Source: Azohydromonas australica DSM 1124
GTDB lineage: Bacteria; Pseudomonadota; Gammaproteobacteria; Burkholderiales; Burkholderiaceae_C
Assembly: GCF_000430725.1 (NCBI RefSeq)
Contig: NZ_KE387203.1
Span: 330,976-394,975, forward strand
Reading direction: 5' to 3'
DNA length: 64,000 nt
Below are positions 32,613-43,391 of the stretch, piece by piece. How positions within the stretch are numbered: position 1 is the stretch's first letter; every line of letters starts with the position of its first letter. The position numbers and the translations under genes are program-made. The notes beneath the pieces are model-generated. The model made no database searches. It was not told where the DNA came from and was given only the letters and a program-made list of their open reading frames with translations.

Positions 32613-33653
32613 TCAGACCACCACCGGCTCCGGCTCCAGCCGGATGCCGAAGCGGCCGTAGACGCTCTCCTGGATCGCGCGCGCCAGCGTCAGCACCTCC
32701 GCGCCACTGGCGCCGCCGCGGTTGACCAGCACCAGCGCCTGCTTCTCGTACACGCCCGCGCGGCCGATGCTCTTGCCCTTCCAGCCGCAGGCGTCGATGA
32801 GCCAGCCCGCGGCGAGCTTGACGCTGCCGTCGGCCAGCGGGTAGTGAACGATGTGCGGGTCGCGGGTGATGATGTCGCGGCACTGCTCGGCGCTGACCAC
32901 CGGGTTCTTGAAGAAGCTGCCGGCGTTGCCCAGCGCCGCCGGGTCGGGCAGCTTGGCGCGGCGCACGGCGCAGACCCAGTCGAAGATCTGCCGCGCGTCC
33001 GGGTCGCGCACGCCGGTCTCGGCCATCTTCTTCTCCAGGTCGACGTAGCCCAGCACCGGGCGCCAGGGCCGCGGCAGCCTGAAGCGCACGCGGGTGATGA
33101 GGCTCTTGCCGGCCAGGCCGGCGAAGCCGCCCTGCTTGAAGACGCTGTCGCGGTAGCCGAAGCGGCAGGCGCGCGCGTCCAGCGTCACGCTGCGCCCGGT
33201 GACCAGGTCCACCGCGTCCAGCGACTCGAAGCGGTCCTTGAGCTCCAGGCCATAGGCGCCGATGTTCTGCACCGGCGAGGCGCCCACGGTGCCGGGAATC
33301 AGGGCCATGTTCTCCAGGCCGGGCAGGCCGTGGTCCAGCGTCCACTGCACCAGGGCGTGCCAGCTCTCGCCGGCGCCGGCCTCGACGATGAAGGCGTCCT
33401 CGCGCGTCTCGACCAGGCGGATGCCGGCCACCTCCACCTTGAGCACCAGCGCGGAAACGTCGCGCGTGAGCACCAGGTTGCTGCCGCCGCCCAGCACCAG
33501 CTTCTGGGCGCGGCCGATCTCGGGATGGTCCAGCACCCGGCGTACGTCGGCATCGCTACGGATGCGCACCAGTTGCTGCGCCTGCGCCGGCAATCCGAAG
33601 CTGTTGTAGGGGCGCAGGCTCAGGCCGCGCTCGATGGACAGGGATTGCTGCAT
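32613..33653 (-). CDS. murB: UDP-N-acetylenolpyruvoylglucosamine reductase MurB
   Basis: The 346-residue enzyme has the FAD-binding start [42 protein letters not shown] and the catalytic Ser region [12 protein letters not shown]. It reduces the enolpyruvyl group to form UDP-MurNAc for peptidoglycan. Length and the short C-terminal domain match the type I enzyme of E. coli. It is divergent from the YajQ-family gene, with 36 bases between starts. Confidence 0.96.
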   Translation of the reverse strand: MQQSLSIERGLSLRPYNSFGLPAQAQQLVRIRSDADVRRVLDHPEIGRAQKLVLGGGSNLVLTRDVSALVLKVEVAGIRLVETREDAFIVEAGAGESWHALVQWTLDHGLPGLENMALIPGTVGASPVQNIGAYGLELKDRFESLDAVDLVTGRSVTLDARACRFGYRDSVFKQGGFAGLAGKSLITRVRFRLPRPWRPVLGYVDLEKKMAETGVRDPDARQIFDWVCAVRRAKLPDPAALGNAGSFFKNPVVSAEQCRDIITRDPHIVHYPLADGSVKLAAGWLIDACGWKGKSIGRAGVYEKQALVLVNRGGASGAEVLTLARAIQESVYGRFGIRLEPEPVVV

Positions 33654-33689
33654 GAGAGAATTTTCGCCGATCCCTTCTTGACCCTAGCC

Positions 33690-34187
33690 ATGCCCAGTTT
33701 CGACACCGTCCTGCAGCCCGAACTCGTCGAGGTGCGCAACGCCATCGACCAATCCAACAAGGAAATCGGGACCCGCTTCGATTTCAAGGGCTCCGACGCC
33801 CGCGTGGAGTTCTCCGACAAGGGCAAGGACAAGGAGCTCACGCTCTACGCCGACAGCGATTTCCAGCTCAGCCAGGTCAAGGACGTGCTGCTGGCCAAGC
33901 TCACCAAGCGCAACGTGGACGTCCGCTTCCTGGACGACAGCGCCAAGCCCGAGAAGATCGGCGGCGACAAGCTCAAGCAGCTGGTCAAGCTCAAGGCCGG
34001 CATCGACGCCGAGACGGCCAAGAAGATCCAGGGCCTGGTCAAGCAGAGCAAGATCAAGGTCCAGGCCTCCATCCAGGGCGACACCGTGCGCGTCAACGGC
34101 ACCAAGCGCGACGACCTGCAAGCCGTCATCGCGCTGCTGCGCAAGGACATCGACCTGCCGCTGAAGTTCGAAAACTTCCGCGACTGA
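33690..34187 (+). CDS. YajQ-family nucleotide-binding protein
   Basis: The 165-residue protein begins MPSFDTV and matches the YajQ family throughout ([60 protein letters not shown]). Members consist of two ferredoxin-like domains and bind nucleotides; some Xanthomonas/Pseudomonas members bind cyclic di-GMP. The codons are richer in Lys/Asp than those of the neighbours, as usual for this family. The next 205 bases before cheR contain a strong stem-loop. Confidence 0.93.
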   Translation: MPSFDTVLQPELVEVRNAIDQSNKEIGTRFDFKGSDARVEFSDKGKDKELTLYADSDFQLSQVKDVLLAKLTKRNVDVRFLDDSAKPEKIGGDKLKQLVKLKAGIDAETAKKIQGLVKQSKIKVQASIQGDTVRVNGTKRDDLQAVIALLRKDIDLPLKFENFRD

Positions 34188-34198
34188 ATCCCTGCTCT

Positions 34199-34236
34199 GG
34201 CGGCACCTCGGACCTGGCGAGAGGGTCCGTGCCGCC
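34199..34236 (+). other. Strong stem-loop between yajQ-type gene and cheR
   Basis: GGCGGCAC (34199-34206) pairs with GTGCCGCC (34229-34236), and GGACC (34210-34214) with GGTCC (34224-34228), with a 3-base bulge and 9-base loop. There is no T tract, so it is not a standard terminator. It may be a 3' end stabiliser of the upstream mRNA. Confidence 0.5.
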
Positions 34237-34392
34237 ACGCGCCGGCGTGTGCGGACGCGGGGTGTGTGACTTCCGCCACCTTGGCGGTGCACTGGGGACG
34301 CTGAATCGCGGCTCCGGCGGTGCAGACTGGCGGACTGTGTTGATGTATCCAAGTGCAACTCCCCCGGTCACCGGAAGCGTCCTGACCTCGCC

Positions 34393-35241
34393 ATGAGCCT
34401 TTCCCCGTCTTCCGTCGCCGTGCAGCCCGATGGCGAATTCGCTTTCGGCAGCGCGGATTTCGAGCGCGTGCGCCAACTCATCTACCAGCGCGCCGGCATC
34501 AGCCTGCACAACGGCAAGCAGGCCATGGTGTACAGCCGGCTGTCGCGGCGCCTGCGCGAGACGGGCCACCGCAGCTTCGCCTCCTACCTGCAGGCGCTGG
34601 AGACGGCGCGCGGCGCGGCGGCCGACGCGGAGTGGCAGGAGTTCGTGAACTGCCTGACCACGAACCTCACCGCCTTCTTCCGCGAGGAGCACCACTTCCA
34701 CGCCCTGGCCGAGGAGCTGCGCAAGCCCGGCGCGCACATCCAGCGTATCTGGTGCTGTGCCGCCTCCACCGGCGAGGAGCCCTACTCGCTGGCGATGACG
34801 GTGCTGGAGCACTCGCCGAATCCGCAGAACGTGCGCATCCTGGCCAGCGACATCGACACCAAGGTGCTGGGCACCGCCCAGCGCGGCGTGTACGACGCGG
34901 GCTCGCGCGGCCTGAGCCCCGAGCGGCTGCGCCGCCACTTCCTGCGCGGCACCGGCGCCAACGCCGGGCGCATGAAGGTCAAGCCCGAGCTGGCGCGGCT
35001 GGTGAGCTTCTTCGCCTTCAACCTGATGAGCCCGTCCAGGGACCTGGGCGAGCCCTTCGACGCGGTGTTCTGCCGCAACGTGATGATCTACTTTGACGCC
35101 CCGACCCAGATGCAGGTGCTGCAGCGCCTGCACCGCACCATGCGCCCCGGCGCGCTGCTGTACGTGGGGCACTCGGAAAACTTCGGCGATGCCCGCACGC
35201 TGTTCAAGCTGCGCGGCAAGACCATCTACGAGCGCCTCTGA
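34393..35241 (+). CDS. cheR: Chemotaxis methyltransferase CheR
   Basis: The 282-residue enzyme has the N-terminal helical domain ([30 protein letters not shown]) and a SAM-binding domain ([40 protein letters not shown]). It methylates glutamates of methyl-accepting receptors in adaptation. It overlaps cheD by one base and forms a cheR-cheD-cheB operon. No cheA, cheW, cheY or receptor gene lies in the window, so the kinase core must be elsewhere. Confidence 0.95.
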   Translation: MSLSPSSVAVQPDGEFAFGSADFERVRQLIYQRAGISLHNGKQAMVYSRLSRRLRETGHRSFASYLQALETARGAAADAEWQEFVNCLTTNLTAFFREEHHFHALAEELRKPGAHIQRIWCCAASTGEEPYSLAMTVLEHSPNPQNVRILASDIDTKVLGTAQRGVYDAGSRGLSPERLRRHFLRGTGANAGRMKVKPELARLVSFFAFNLMSPSRDLGEPFDAVFCRNVMIYFDAPTQMQVLQRLHRTMRPGALLYVGHSENFGDARTLFKLRGKTIYERL

Positions 35242-35888
35242 TGACGGTACGCCCCATCCAGGCCATCTCCGCACGGCTGCAGAGCACGGCGCTGCTGGAG
35301 AAGCTGCGTGCCGAGCGGCGCAAGCCGCACGAAGCCTCGTTCTTCTTCTACGACGCGCACTTCCGCCGCGAGGCCGTGAAGGTGCTGCCCGGCGAGTACT
35401 TCGTGTACGACGAGGACATCCTGATCATGACCACGCTGGGCTCGTGCATCGCGGCGTGCCTGTGGGACCGCGACCGCCGCCTGGGCGGCATGAACCACTT
35501 CATGCTGCCCGACGCCGGCGACGGCGCGCGCTACGGCCTGTACGCGATGGAGCTGCTCATCAACGAGCTCATGAAGCGCGGCGCTACGCGCTCCTCGCTG
35601 GAGGCCAAGGTCTTCGGCGGCGGCGCGGTGCTGGGCAACATGACCACGCTCAACGTGGGCGAGCGCAACACGCGCTTCGTGCTGGACTACCTCAAGACCG
35701 AGCGCATTCCCGTCATCAGCCAGGACGTGATGGACGTGTACCCGCGCAAGGTGTGCTTCGAACCCGCCAGCGGCCGCGCCAAGGTCAAGCGCCTGGCACC
35801 CACGGCCATGGGCGAACAGCTGCTGGCGCAGGAGCGCGCGGCGGCCAAGACCGTGCCCTCCGAAACGGGCTCGATCGAACTCTTCTGA
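35241..35888 (+). CDS. cheD: Chemoreceptor glutamine deamidase CheD
   Basis: The 215-residue protein has the catalytic Cys of [12 protein letters not shown] and the His of MNHFMLP, followed by [12 protein letters not shown] and [14 protein letters not shown]. CheD deamidates receptor glutamines to glutamates. ATG 35241 overlaps the cheR stop (TGATG), showing translational coupling. The C-terminal tail (about 25 residues) is longer than in many homologues. Confidence 0.94.
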   Translation: MTVRPIQAISARLQSTALLEKLRAERRKPHEASFFFYDAHFRREAVKVLPGEYFVYDEDILIMTTLGSCIAACLWDRDRRLGGMNHFMLPDAGDGARYGLYAMELLINELMKRGATRSSLEAKVFGGGAVLGNMTTLNVGERNTRFVLDYLKTERIPVISQDVMDVYPRKVCFEPASGRAKVKRLAPTAMGEQLLAQERAAAKTVPSETGSIELF

Positions 35889-35899
35889 CTGGAACAGAG

Positions 35900-36994
35900 A
35901 TGGCTTCTATTCGTGTGGTGGTGGTGGACGACTCGGCGCTGGTGCGCTCGCTGCTCAAGACCTTCATCGACCGACAGCCCGACATGGAGTGCGTGGGCAC
36001 CGCGGCCGATCCCTTCGCGGCGCGCGAGCTCATCCGGGAGGTCTCGCCCGACGTGGTGACCCTGGACATCGAGATGCCGCGCATGGACGGGCTCGAATTC
36101 CTGTCGCGGCTGATGAAGCTGCGGCCGACGCCGGTGGTGATGGTCTCCACCCTGACCGAGCGCGGCGCCGAGGCGACGATGCGCGCGCTGGAGCTGGGCG
36201 CCGTGGACTTCGTGAGCAAGCCGCGCCTGGGCGTGGCCGAGGGGCTGAACCAGCTCGCCGAGGAGATCTGCGACAAGATCCGCGCCGCCGCGCGCTCGCG
36301 CATCCACCGCCGCGTGAGCGCGCCCGCCCCGGCGCCTGCCGCCGCGGACGCCCCGCGCGCCCCCGCCCCGGCCACGCGCCCGCTGGGGCGGCTGTCCACC
36401 GAGAAGCTGATCTTCATCGGCGCCTCCACCGGCGGCACCGAAGCCACGCGCGAGGTGCTGGTGAGCCTGCCGCCGGACTCGCCGGCGGTGCTGATCACGC
36501 AGCACATGCCCCCGGGCTTCACGCGCAGCTACGCCGCGCGGCTGAACTCGCTGTGCCGCCTCACGGTGCGCGAGGCCACCGACGGCGAGCGCCTGCTGCC
36601 CGGCCACGCCTACCTGGCCCCGGGCGGGCTGCACCTGAGCGTGGAGCGCAGCGGCGCCAACTACATCGCGCGGGTGCGCGACGGCGAGCCGGTGAACCGC
36701 CACAAGCCCTCGGTGGAGGTGCTGTTCGAGTCGGCCGCGCGCGTGGCCGGCCCCAACGCCTTCGGCGTGATGCTCACCGGCATGGGCGCCGATGGCGCCA
36801 AGGCGATGAAGCTCATGCGCGACGCCGGGGCCTACAACATCTGCCAGGACGAGGCCAGCTGCGTCGTCTTCGGCATGCCGCGCGAGGCCATCGCCGCCGG
36901 CGCCGCGCACGAGGTGCTGCCGCTGCAGCGCATCGGCACGCGCCTCATGGAACAGCTCGCCGCCACCTCCAGCGGGCCGACGCACCGGGTGTGA
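35900..36994 (+). CDS. cheB: Chemotaxis methylesterase CheB
   Basis: The 364-residue response regulator has a receiver ([11 protein letters not shown], acceptor Asp in [13 protein letters not shown], Lys in FVSKPRLG), an Ala/Pro linker and the methylesterase domain with Ser in GASTGGTEA, His in ITQHMPPGF and Asp in [10 protein letters not shown]. Phosphorylated CheB removes methyl groups from receptors. It completes the cheRDB operon, 11 bases after cheD. Confidence 0.96.
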   Translation: MASIRVVVVDDSALVRSLLKTFIDRQPDMECVGTAADPFAARELIREVSPDVVTLDIEMPRMDGLEFLSRLMKLRPTPVVMVSTLTERGAEATMRALELGAVDFVSKPRLGVAEGLNQLAEEICDKIRAAARSRIHRRVSAPAPAPAAADAPRAPAPATRPLGRLSTEKLIFIGASTGGTEATREVLVSLPPDSPAVLITQHMPPGFTRSYAARLNSLCRLTVREATDGERLLPGHAYLAPGGLHLSVERSGANYIARVRDGEPVNRHKPSVEVLFESAARVAGPNAFGVMLTGMGADGAKAMKLMRDAGAYNICQDEASCVVFGMPREAIAAGAAHEVLPLQRIGTRLMEQLAATSSGPTHRV

Positions 36995-37010
36995 TCCCGG
37001 CTGCCGCCGG

Positions 37011-38222
37011 TCAGCCCGGCGGCAGGAACAGCGCCTGCAAATCGCTCAGGAAGTCGAAGCCGCGCGCCGTCGGCCGCGCGATGTCGCCTTCGCGCTCCAG
37101 CAGCCCGCGGCGCTCGGCCTCGGCCAGCGCGCGCTGGATGGACTGCAGCGGCTGCCCGGTGCGCTCGCTGAAGCGCGTGAGCTCGAAGCCTTCCTTGAGC
37201 CGCAGCGCGTTGAGCACGAACTCGAAGGGCAGTTCCTTGGGCGTGACGGCCTGCTCGTTGGAGACGGCCTGCCCCTCGCGCACCTTGGCCATGTAGGTCA
37301 CGGGCTCGCGCCAGCGCTGCTGGCGCAGGATGCGGTCGGGGAAGCTGATCTTCCCGTGCGCGCCGGCGCCGATGCCCAGGTAGTCGCCGAACTCCCAGTA
37401 GTTCAGGTTGTGCACGCAGCGGTGGCCCGGCCGCGCGAAGGCCGAGACCTCGTAGCGCTGCAGCCCGGCTTCGGCCGTGCGCTGCGCCAGCAGGTCCAGC
37501 ATGTCCGACGCCAAGTCGTCGTCCGGCAGCCCCTCGGGCGGCCGCGTGGCGAAGAACGTGTTGGGCTCCATCGTCAGGTGGTAGATGGAGAGGTGCGGCG
37601 GCGCGAAGGACAGCGCCTCGTCCAGGTCGCGCGCGAGCATCTCCAGGCTCTGCCCGGGCAGCGCGTACATCAGGTCGATGTTGAAGGTGTCGAAGGCGGA
37701 GGCCGCCTCGGCCACCGCCGCGCGCGCCTGCTCGGCGTCGTGCACCCGCCCGACGGCCCGCAGCATCGCGTCATTGAAGCTTTGCACGCCCACCGACAGC
37801 CGCGTCACGCCGGCGGTGCGGTAGCCGCGGAAGCGGTCCTTCTCGAAGGTGCCGGGGTTGGCCTCCAGCGTGATCTCGCAGCCCGGCTCCATCGGCAGCC
37901 GGGCGCGGATGTCGGCCAGCAGCCGGTCGATGGCCTCGGGCTCGAACAGGCTGGGCGTGCCGCCGCCGATGAAGATGCTGTGCACGCGCCGGCCCCAGAT
38001 CTGCGGCAGCGCGGATTCCAGGTCCGTCACCAACGCGTCGAGGTACTCGCGTTGCAGCGCCGGCGTCAGCCCGGCGCCGTCGCGCACCTCGTGCGAGTTG
38101 AAGTCGCAGTACGGGCACTTGCGCAGGCACCAGGGCATGTGCACGTACAGCGACAGCGGCGGCAGCGCCTGCAGCGCCACGGCGCCCGGGCGCAGCAGCC
38201 GGATGGGGGCGGAGTCAGCCAA
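37011..38222 (-). CDS. hemW: Radical SAM haem chaperone HemW
   Basis: The 403-residue protein has the radical SAM motif in YVHMPWCLRKCPYCDFNSH (CxxxCxxC), IFIGGGTPSLF, EANPGTFE, GVTRLSVGVQSF and the C-terminal HemN-type domain. HemW delivers haem to membrane proteins rather than acting as an oxidase. The start is TTG 38222, inside the end of rdgB, supported by AGGAGG nine bases upstream. It is the last gene of the kinase-phosphatase-rph-rdgB-hemW run. Confidence 0.9.
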   Translation of the reverse strand: MADSAPIRLLRPGAVALQALPPLSLYVHMPWCLRKCPYCDFNSHEVRDGAGLTPALQREYLDALVTDLESALPQIWGRRVHSIFIGGGTPSLFEPEAIDRLLADIRARLPMEPGCEITLEANPGTFEKDRFRGYRTAGVTRLSVGVQSFNDAMLRAVGRVHDAEQARAAVAEAASAFDTFNIDLMYALPGQSLEMLARDLDEALSFAPPHLSIYHLTMEPNTFFATRPPEGLPDDDLASDMLDLLAQRTAEAGLQRYEVSAFARPGHRCVHNLNYWEFGDYLGIGAGAHGKISFPDRILRQQRWREPVTYMAKVREGQAVSNEQAVTPKELPFEFVLNALRLKEGFELTRFSERTGQPLQSIQRALAEAERRGLLEREGDIARPTARGFDFLSDLQALFLPPG

Positions 38223-38846
38223 GGTGCCAGGCCTCCTGCATCAGCGTCGCCATCTGGCGTGCGGCCAGCGCGCGGTGGCTGTGCTGGTTCTTCACCGCGG
38301 CATCGAGCTGCGCCACGGCTTGACCCAGCGCCGGGATGAACAGCAGCGGGTCGTAGCCGAAACCGCCCTCCCCGGCCGGCTGCTGCAGGATCTCGCCTTC
38401 CCAGCGGCCGAAGGCGATCAGCGGCTCCGGGTCCTGCGCGTGGCGCAGCGCCACCAACGTGCACACGAAGCGCGCGCGGCGGTTCGCCTGGCCCTGCAGC
38501 CGCTGCAGCAGCAGCGCGTTGTTGGCGTTGTCCTGGCGATCGCGGTAGGCCTCGCGCGGCAGCCACGACGGCGGCGGCTCCAGCGGCGCGTAGTGCGCCG
38601 AGATCACGCCCGGCGCGCCGCCCAGCGCGTCCACGCACAGGCCGGAGTCGTCGGCGATGGCCGGCCCGCCCGCGGCCTGCGCGGCGTGGCGCGCCTTGGC
38701 CAGCGCGTTCTCCACGAAGCTGATGTGCGGCTCCTCGGCTTCGGCGATGCCCAGCGAGCCCTGCGTGACCAGCTCCACCGGCAGCTCCGCGAAAAGGCTG
38801 CCCAGCTCGGCGAGCTTCTTGGCGTTGTTGGAGGCGAGGACGAGCC

Positions 38847-38850
<4 letters not shown>
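38215..38850 (-). CDS. rdgB: XTP/dITP diphosphatase RdgB
   Basis: The 211-residue enzyme shows [54 protein letters not shown] and HRALAARQM. It hydrolyses non-canonical purine triphosphates to keep them out of nucleic acids. ATG 38850 overlaps the rph stop by four bases and its 3' end overlaps hemW by eight, so all three are coupled. Confidence 0.95.
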
Positions 38851-39587
<737 letters not shown>

Positions 39588-39611
39588 GCTTCTCCAGGGA
39601 ATGGGTAAAGG

Positions 39612-40517
39612 TTACTTGGCGCGCCGCCGCTGGGCGGTGCGCCGGATGGCTTCGTTGATCTCGCGGATGGAGCGCTCGATCTCCTCGTCGTCGAAGTCGT
39701 CGTGGAGTCCGGGCAGTCCTTCGGGCGGCTGGATGGTGGTGGAAAAAGCGACGCTGGTGGTGGGCTGGGCCGCCTGCAGCGGATCTTCAACCGCATCCCA
39801 CTGCAGCGCCAGCGCGGTGACGTTGTCGGCGCGCGGGCCGGCCGCCTGCAGCGCGCGCTCCACCAGGGTGGGCACGGCCTCGGCCAGCGGCTGCGCGGAC
39901 GCCAGGGCGCGCGCGATCTGGTCGTCGGCCACGCCGCTCCACAGGCCGTCGGAGCACAGCAGCAGCCGGTCGCCGCGCTGCAGCCGCTGCGGCCCGCCGC
40001 CGTCCACCACCGGCTTGCCCGGGCTGCCCAGGCAGGTGAAGAGCACGTTGCGGTTGCGCCGCGCGGCGCCGTCCGGCGCGAGCGCGCGCGCGAGCTCGGC
40101 ATAGGAGTGGTCGCGCGTGCGCGCCAGCAGCACGCCTTCGCGCAGCAGGTACAGCCGCGAGTCGCCGCAGTGCGCCCAGTAGGCGTGGCGGCCCTGCAGC
40201 ACCAGGGCCACGATGGTGGTGCGCGGCGTGTCGGCCAGGCCATGCTCGCCGGCGTAGCGCAGCAGTTGCTGGTGCGCCGCCAGCAGCGACTCCTGCAGGA
40301 AGCGCTGCGGATCGGGCAGCCGCGGCTGGGCGTCACGCTGGAACAGGCCGGCCAGGGTCTGCAGCGCCAGCTGCGCCGCAACCTCGCCCTCGGGATGGCC
40401 GCCCATGCCGTCGGCCAGGGCGAAGAGGCCCGAGTCGCGCGTGTAGCAGTAGCCCATGCGGTCCTCGTTGCGGGGCCGCCCGCCCTTGCGGCTGAGCTGG
40501 TAGACGCTGAACTTCAT
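39612..40517 (-). CDS. PP2C-type Ser/Thr protein phosphatase
   Basis: The 301-residue protein has the PP2C metal-binding motifs RNEDRMGY, ADGMGGHPEG, LLLCSDGLWSGV and ADNVTAL. The metal-dependent enzyme removes phosphate from Ser/Thr and normally counteracts the adjacent kinase. The last 50 residues are an acidic then basic tail (DDFDDEEIERSI, AQRRRAK). It lies 43 bases after the kinase gene and 24 before rph, in one operon. Confidence 0.92.
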   Translation of the reverse strand: MKFSVYQLSRKGGRPRNEDRMGYCYTRDSGLFALADGMGGHPEGEVAAQLALQTLAGLFQRDAQPRLPDPQRFLQESLLAAHQQLLRYAGEHGLADTPRTTIVALVLQGRHAYWAHCGDSRLYLLREGVLLARTRDHSYAELARALAPDGAARRNRNVLFTCLGSPGKPVVDGGGPQRLQRGDRLLLCSDGLWSGVADDQIARALASAQPLAEAVPTLVERALQAAGPRADNVTALALQWDAVEDPLQAAQPTTSVAFSTTIQPPEGLPGLHDDFDDEEIERSIREINEAIRRTAQRRRAK

Positions 40518-40560
40518 GACTGCACGGCCACCGTGGCTGCCGCGCGCCGCACGGCGGTGC

Positions 40561-41529
40561 TCAGACCTTGCTCCCGGTCTTGAGGTTTTCGATCTGCAGC
40601 TTCAGCCGTTCGCTGAAGGACAGCTTGGTGTAGCGGCGCTCGGTCTCGCGGCCGAGTTCCTTCTGCAGCGCGAACACGCTCTGGGGACGCGACAGCGGAT
40701 CGAGCGACATGCACCACTCCGTGACCTCGATGAGGTTGTCGGAGTAGATGTTGCGCAGCCGGGAAAGGCTCAGTGCCAGGCGGTCTTTCTCGATGCGCTG
40801 CGGCGCGTCGTTGGGCGGGTAGCCCTGCATGCAGGCGTAGATGCAGGCGCCGATGGCGTAGATGTCGGTCCAGGGGCCCAGCGTGCCGTCGCGGCGGTAC
40901 ATCTCGGGCGCGGCGAAGCCGGGGGTGTACATCGGGCGGATGAAGTCGCCTTCCTTGGCCAGCACCTCGCGCGCGGCGCCGAAATCCAGCAGCACGGCGC
41001 GGTTGTCGTCGGTGATGAAGATGTTCGCGGGCTTGATGTCCAGGTGCAGCATCTTGTGCTGGTGCACGATCCGCAGGCCCCGCAGCACCTCGTCGAACAG
41101 GCTGCGGATGGTGGACTCGCGGAACACCTTGTCGCGCTTGAGGTCGCGCGCGGTGACGATGAAGTCCTGCAGCGTGTCGCCCTGCAGGTAATTCATCACC
41201 ATGTACACGGTCTCGTTCTCCCGGAAGAAATTGAGTACCGAGACCACGCTGGGATGGCTGATCTGCGCGAGCGAGCGCCCTTCCTCGAAGAAACTCTTGA
41301 GTCCCAGTCGATAGAGCGACTGCTTGTCCTGGCGCACGCGCGGGGCGAGCTCGCCGGGGGCGCGTTCGGCCAGCGAGGAAGGCAAATACTCTTTCAGCGC
41401 AACAAGATGGCGCTGTGCATCCTCGGCCAGGTACACCACCCCGAAGCCCCCGGCTGCCAGCTTCTTGATGATCTGGTAGCCGCCCACCACGGTGCCGGCT
41501 GGCAACGGGGCCGGCTTGGGCTTTGACAT
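40561..41529 (-). CDS. Eukaryotic-like Ser/Thr protein kinase
   Basis: The 322-residue cytoplasmic kinase has a glycine loop (LAAGGFGVVYLAED), VAIK-type Lys (VALKEYLP), catalytic loop LHLDIKPANIF, DFG (LLDFGAARE), and APE region (FAAPEMYRRDG). No transmembrane helix or PASTA/sensor domain is present, unlike PknB. It is paired with the PP2C phosphatase. ATG 41529 was chosen; a TTG at 41544 would overlap the yicC promoter region further. Its start codon lies only 28 bases from that of the divergent yicC gene. Confidence 0.92.
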   Translation of the reverse strand: MSKPKPAPLPAGTVVGGYQIIKKLAAGGFGVVYLAEDAQRHLVALKEYLPSSLAERAPGELAPRVRQDKQSLYRLGLKSFFEEGRSLAQISHPSVVSVLNFFRENETVYMVMNYLQGDTLQDFIVTARDLKRDKVFRESTIRSLFDEVLRGLRIVHQHKMLHLDIKPANIFITDDNRAVLLDFGAAREVLAKEGDFIRPMYTPGFAAPEMYRRDGTLGPWTDIYAIGACIYACMQGYPPNDAPQRIEKDRLALSLSRLRNIYSDNLIEVTEWCMSLDPLSRPQSVFALQKELGRETERRYTKLSFSERLKLQIENLKTGSKV

Positions 41530-41553
41530 AATCGAATTTTGCAATGCGATAAA
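41523..41553 (+). promoter_or_regulatory. Candidate yicC promoter overlapping the kinase start codon
   Basis: TTGACA (41523-41528) and an extended -10 TGCGATAAA (GATAAA at 41548-41553) are 19 bases apart. The -35 hexamer overlaps the start codon of the divergent kinase gene. Transcription would begin at about 41560, at or just inside the yicC start codon, implying leaderless or internally started translation. Confidence 0.35.
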
Positions 41554-41557
41554 CGCG

Positions 41558-42466
41558 ATGCCAGTTTACAGCATGACCGGTTACGCCAGCGCCAGCGCAG
41601 GCGGGTCCACGAATCCGGAAACGGGCGTGGTGACAGGCACGGCCAGCGTGGAGCTGCGCTCGGTCAACGGCCGCTTCCTGGACCTGAGCCTGCGGCTGCC
41701 CGAGGAGCTGCGTGCGCTGGAGCCGGCGCTGCGCGAGCTGGTCAGCGGCGGGTTCAAGCGCGGCAAGATCGAGCTGCGCCTGAGCACCGGGCGCGAGGGC
41801 GATGGCGCCTGGCCGCGGCCCACGACGGAGCAGCTGAACCTGCTGTCGCGGCTGGAGAGCACGGTGCAGGGCTGGCTGTCCAAGGCAGCGCCGCTGTCGG
41901 TGCACGAGGTGCTGCAGTGGTGCCGCAGCGGCGGCGGCAGCGAGCAGCCCGACGAGGTGGTGCTGGAAGCCGCGCGCGCCGCGGTGGAAGGCCTGCGCGA
42001 GGCGCGCGAGCGCGAGGGCGCGCGGCTGGTGGCGATCCTGATGGAGCGCGTGCAGCGGCTGCGCGAGCTGGCCGCGCAGGCCGAGCCGCTGGTGCCGCAG
42101 GTGGTGCAGCGCCAGCAGCAGCGCTTCCTAGAGCGCTGGCGCGAGGCGCTGCAGACGGCGGGCGCCGGGGCGTCGGTGAGCGCCGAGGCGCAGGCCGAGC
42201 GCGCGCTGGCCGAGGCCGCGGCCTACGCCATCCGCATCGACGTGGCCGAGGAGCTCTCGCGGCTGAAGGCGCACCTCGACGAGATCGAGCGGCTGCTGGA
42301 CAAGGGCGGCGAGCTGGGCAAGCGGCTGGACTTCCTGATCCAGGAGCTGCACCGCGAGGCCAACACGCTGGGATCGAAGTCCGCGGCGCTGGAGCTCACC
42401 GCGGTGTCGGTGGAGATGAAGGTGGCCATCGAGCAGATGCGCGAGCAGGTCCAGAACATCGAGTAA
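41558..42466 (+). CDS. yicC: YicC family endoribonuclease-like protein
   Basis: The 302-residue protein begins MPVYSMTGYASA, the conserved YicC N-terminus (SMTGYA), and has SVNGRFLDLSLRLPEELRAL, RGKIELRL, RIDVAEELSRLKAHLDEIE and the terminal LDFLIQELHREANTLGSKS. E. coli YicC promotes decay of the small RNA RyhB and has been described as an RNase. ATG 41558 is fixed by this homology although it has no ribosome-binding site. It heads the yicC-gmk-rpoZ-spoT run. Confidence 0.93.
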   Translation: MPVYSMTGYASASAGGSTNPETGVVTGTASVELRSVNGRFLDLSLRLPEELRALEPALRELVSGGFKRGKIELRLSTGREGDGAWPRPTTEQLNLLSRLESTVQGWLSKAAPLSVHEVLQWCRSGGGSEQPDEVVLEAARAAVEGLREAREREGARLVAILMERVQRLRELAAQAEPLVPQVVQRQQQRFLERWREALQTAGAGASVSAEAQAERALAEAAAYAIRIDVAEELSRLKAHLDEIERLLDKGGELGKRLDFLIQELHREANTLGSKSAALELTAVSVEMKVAIEQMREQVQNIE

Positions 42467-42505
42467 GAACCAAGAAGACGGTCGGCAGCACAGGAAGGTA
42501 CAGGC

Positions 42506-43126
42506 ATGGAAACCCCGGGCAATCTCTTCGTCGTCGCCGCGCCCAGCGGCGCGGGCAAATCCAGCCTCGTCAAGGCGCTGCTGGAGCTGGACTCGCACCT
42601 GGCGGTGTCGGTCTCGCACACCACGCGCCCGCCGCGCGGGCAGGAGCAGGACGGGCGCGAGTACCACTTCATCAGCAACGACCAGTTCGACGCCATGATC
42701 GAGCACGGCGACTTCTTCGAATGGGCCGAGGTGCACGGCAACCGCTACGGCACCTCGCGCAACGCCATCGAGCGTCGGCTGCAGAACGGCGAGGACGTGG
42801 TGCTGGAGATCGACTACCAGGGCGCGCTGCAGATCAAGCAGATCTTCAGCCACGCGGTGCTGATCTTCATCCTGCCGCCGAGCTGGGAGGAACTGCGCCA
42901 GCGCCTGCAGCGCCGCGGCGAGGACCACCCGGAGGTGATCGCGCAGCGCATGATCAACGCCCGGCACGAGGTCGCCCAGGCCCGGCATTTCGACTACGTT
43001 ATAATCAACGCCCTCTTCGAGACGGCGCTCTTTGATCTGAAGACCGTCGTCCACTCCCAGCGTCTGAAATACGCGTCACAGCAGCGCAGCAAGTCGCAGG
43101 TGTTCGCCGCGCTGGACCTGATCTGA
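42506..43126 (+). CDS. gmk: Guanylate kinase
   Basis: The 206-residue enzyme has the P-loop [49 protein letters not shown] and [12 protein letters not shown]. It phosphorylates GMP to GDP. ATG 42506 follows GGAAGGTACAGG. Typical length. It belongs with rpoZ and the (p)ppGpp enzyme, a conserved nucleotide/stringent-response cluster. Confidence 0.97.
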   Translation: METPGNLFVVAAPSGAGKSSLVKALLELDSHLAVSVSHTTRPPRGQEQDGREYHFISNDQFDAMIEHGDFFEWAEVHGNRYGTSRNAIERRLQNGEDVVLEIDYQGALQIKQIFSHAVLIFILPPSWEELRQRLQRRGEDHPEVIAQRMINARHEVAQARHFDYVIINALFETALFDLKTVVHSQRLKYASQQRSKSQVFAALDLI

Positions 43127-43159
43127 ACCCCAAAGCTTCCATCTGAAGGACTAGCACGC

Positions 43160-43363
43160 ATGGCCCGCATCACCGTCGAAGACTGCCTCCAGAAGATCCC
43201 CAACCGCTTCCAGCTGGTGCTGGCGGCCACGTACCGCGCGCGCATGCTGAGCCAGGGCCACGCTGCCAAGATCGAGAGCAAGAACAAGCCCGGCGTGACG
43301 GCGCTGCGCGAGATCGCCGCCGGCGAAGTTGGCGTGGAGATGCTGCGCAAGGTGCCGACCTGA
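43160..43363 (+). CDS. rpoZ: RNA polymerase omega subunit
   Basis: The 67-residue protein has the omega signature [21 protein letters not shown] and [18 protein letters not shown]. Omega helps RNA polymerase assembly and carries part of the ppGpp site 1, which fits its location before the (p)ppGpp synthetase. Ribosome-binding site GAAGGA precedes ATG 43160. Confidence 0.97.
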   Translation: MARITVEDCLQKIPNRFQLVLAATYRARMLSQGHAAKIESKNKPGVTALREIAAGEVGVEMLRKVPT

Positions 43364-43391
43364 TCGTGCTCGGCTGACGGTTCTTCCCGTG

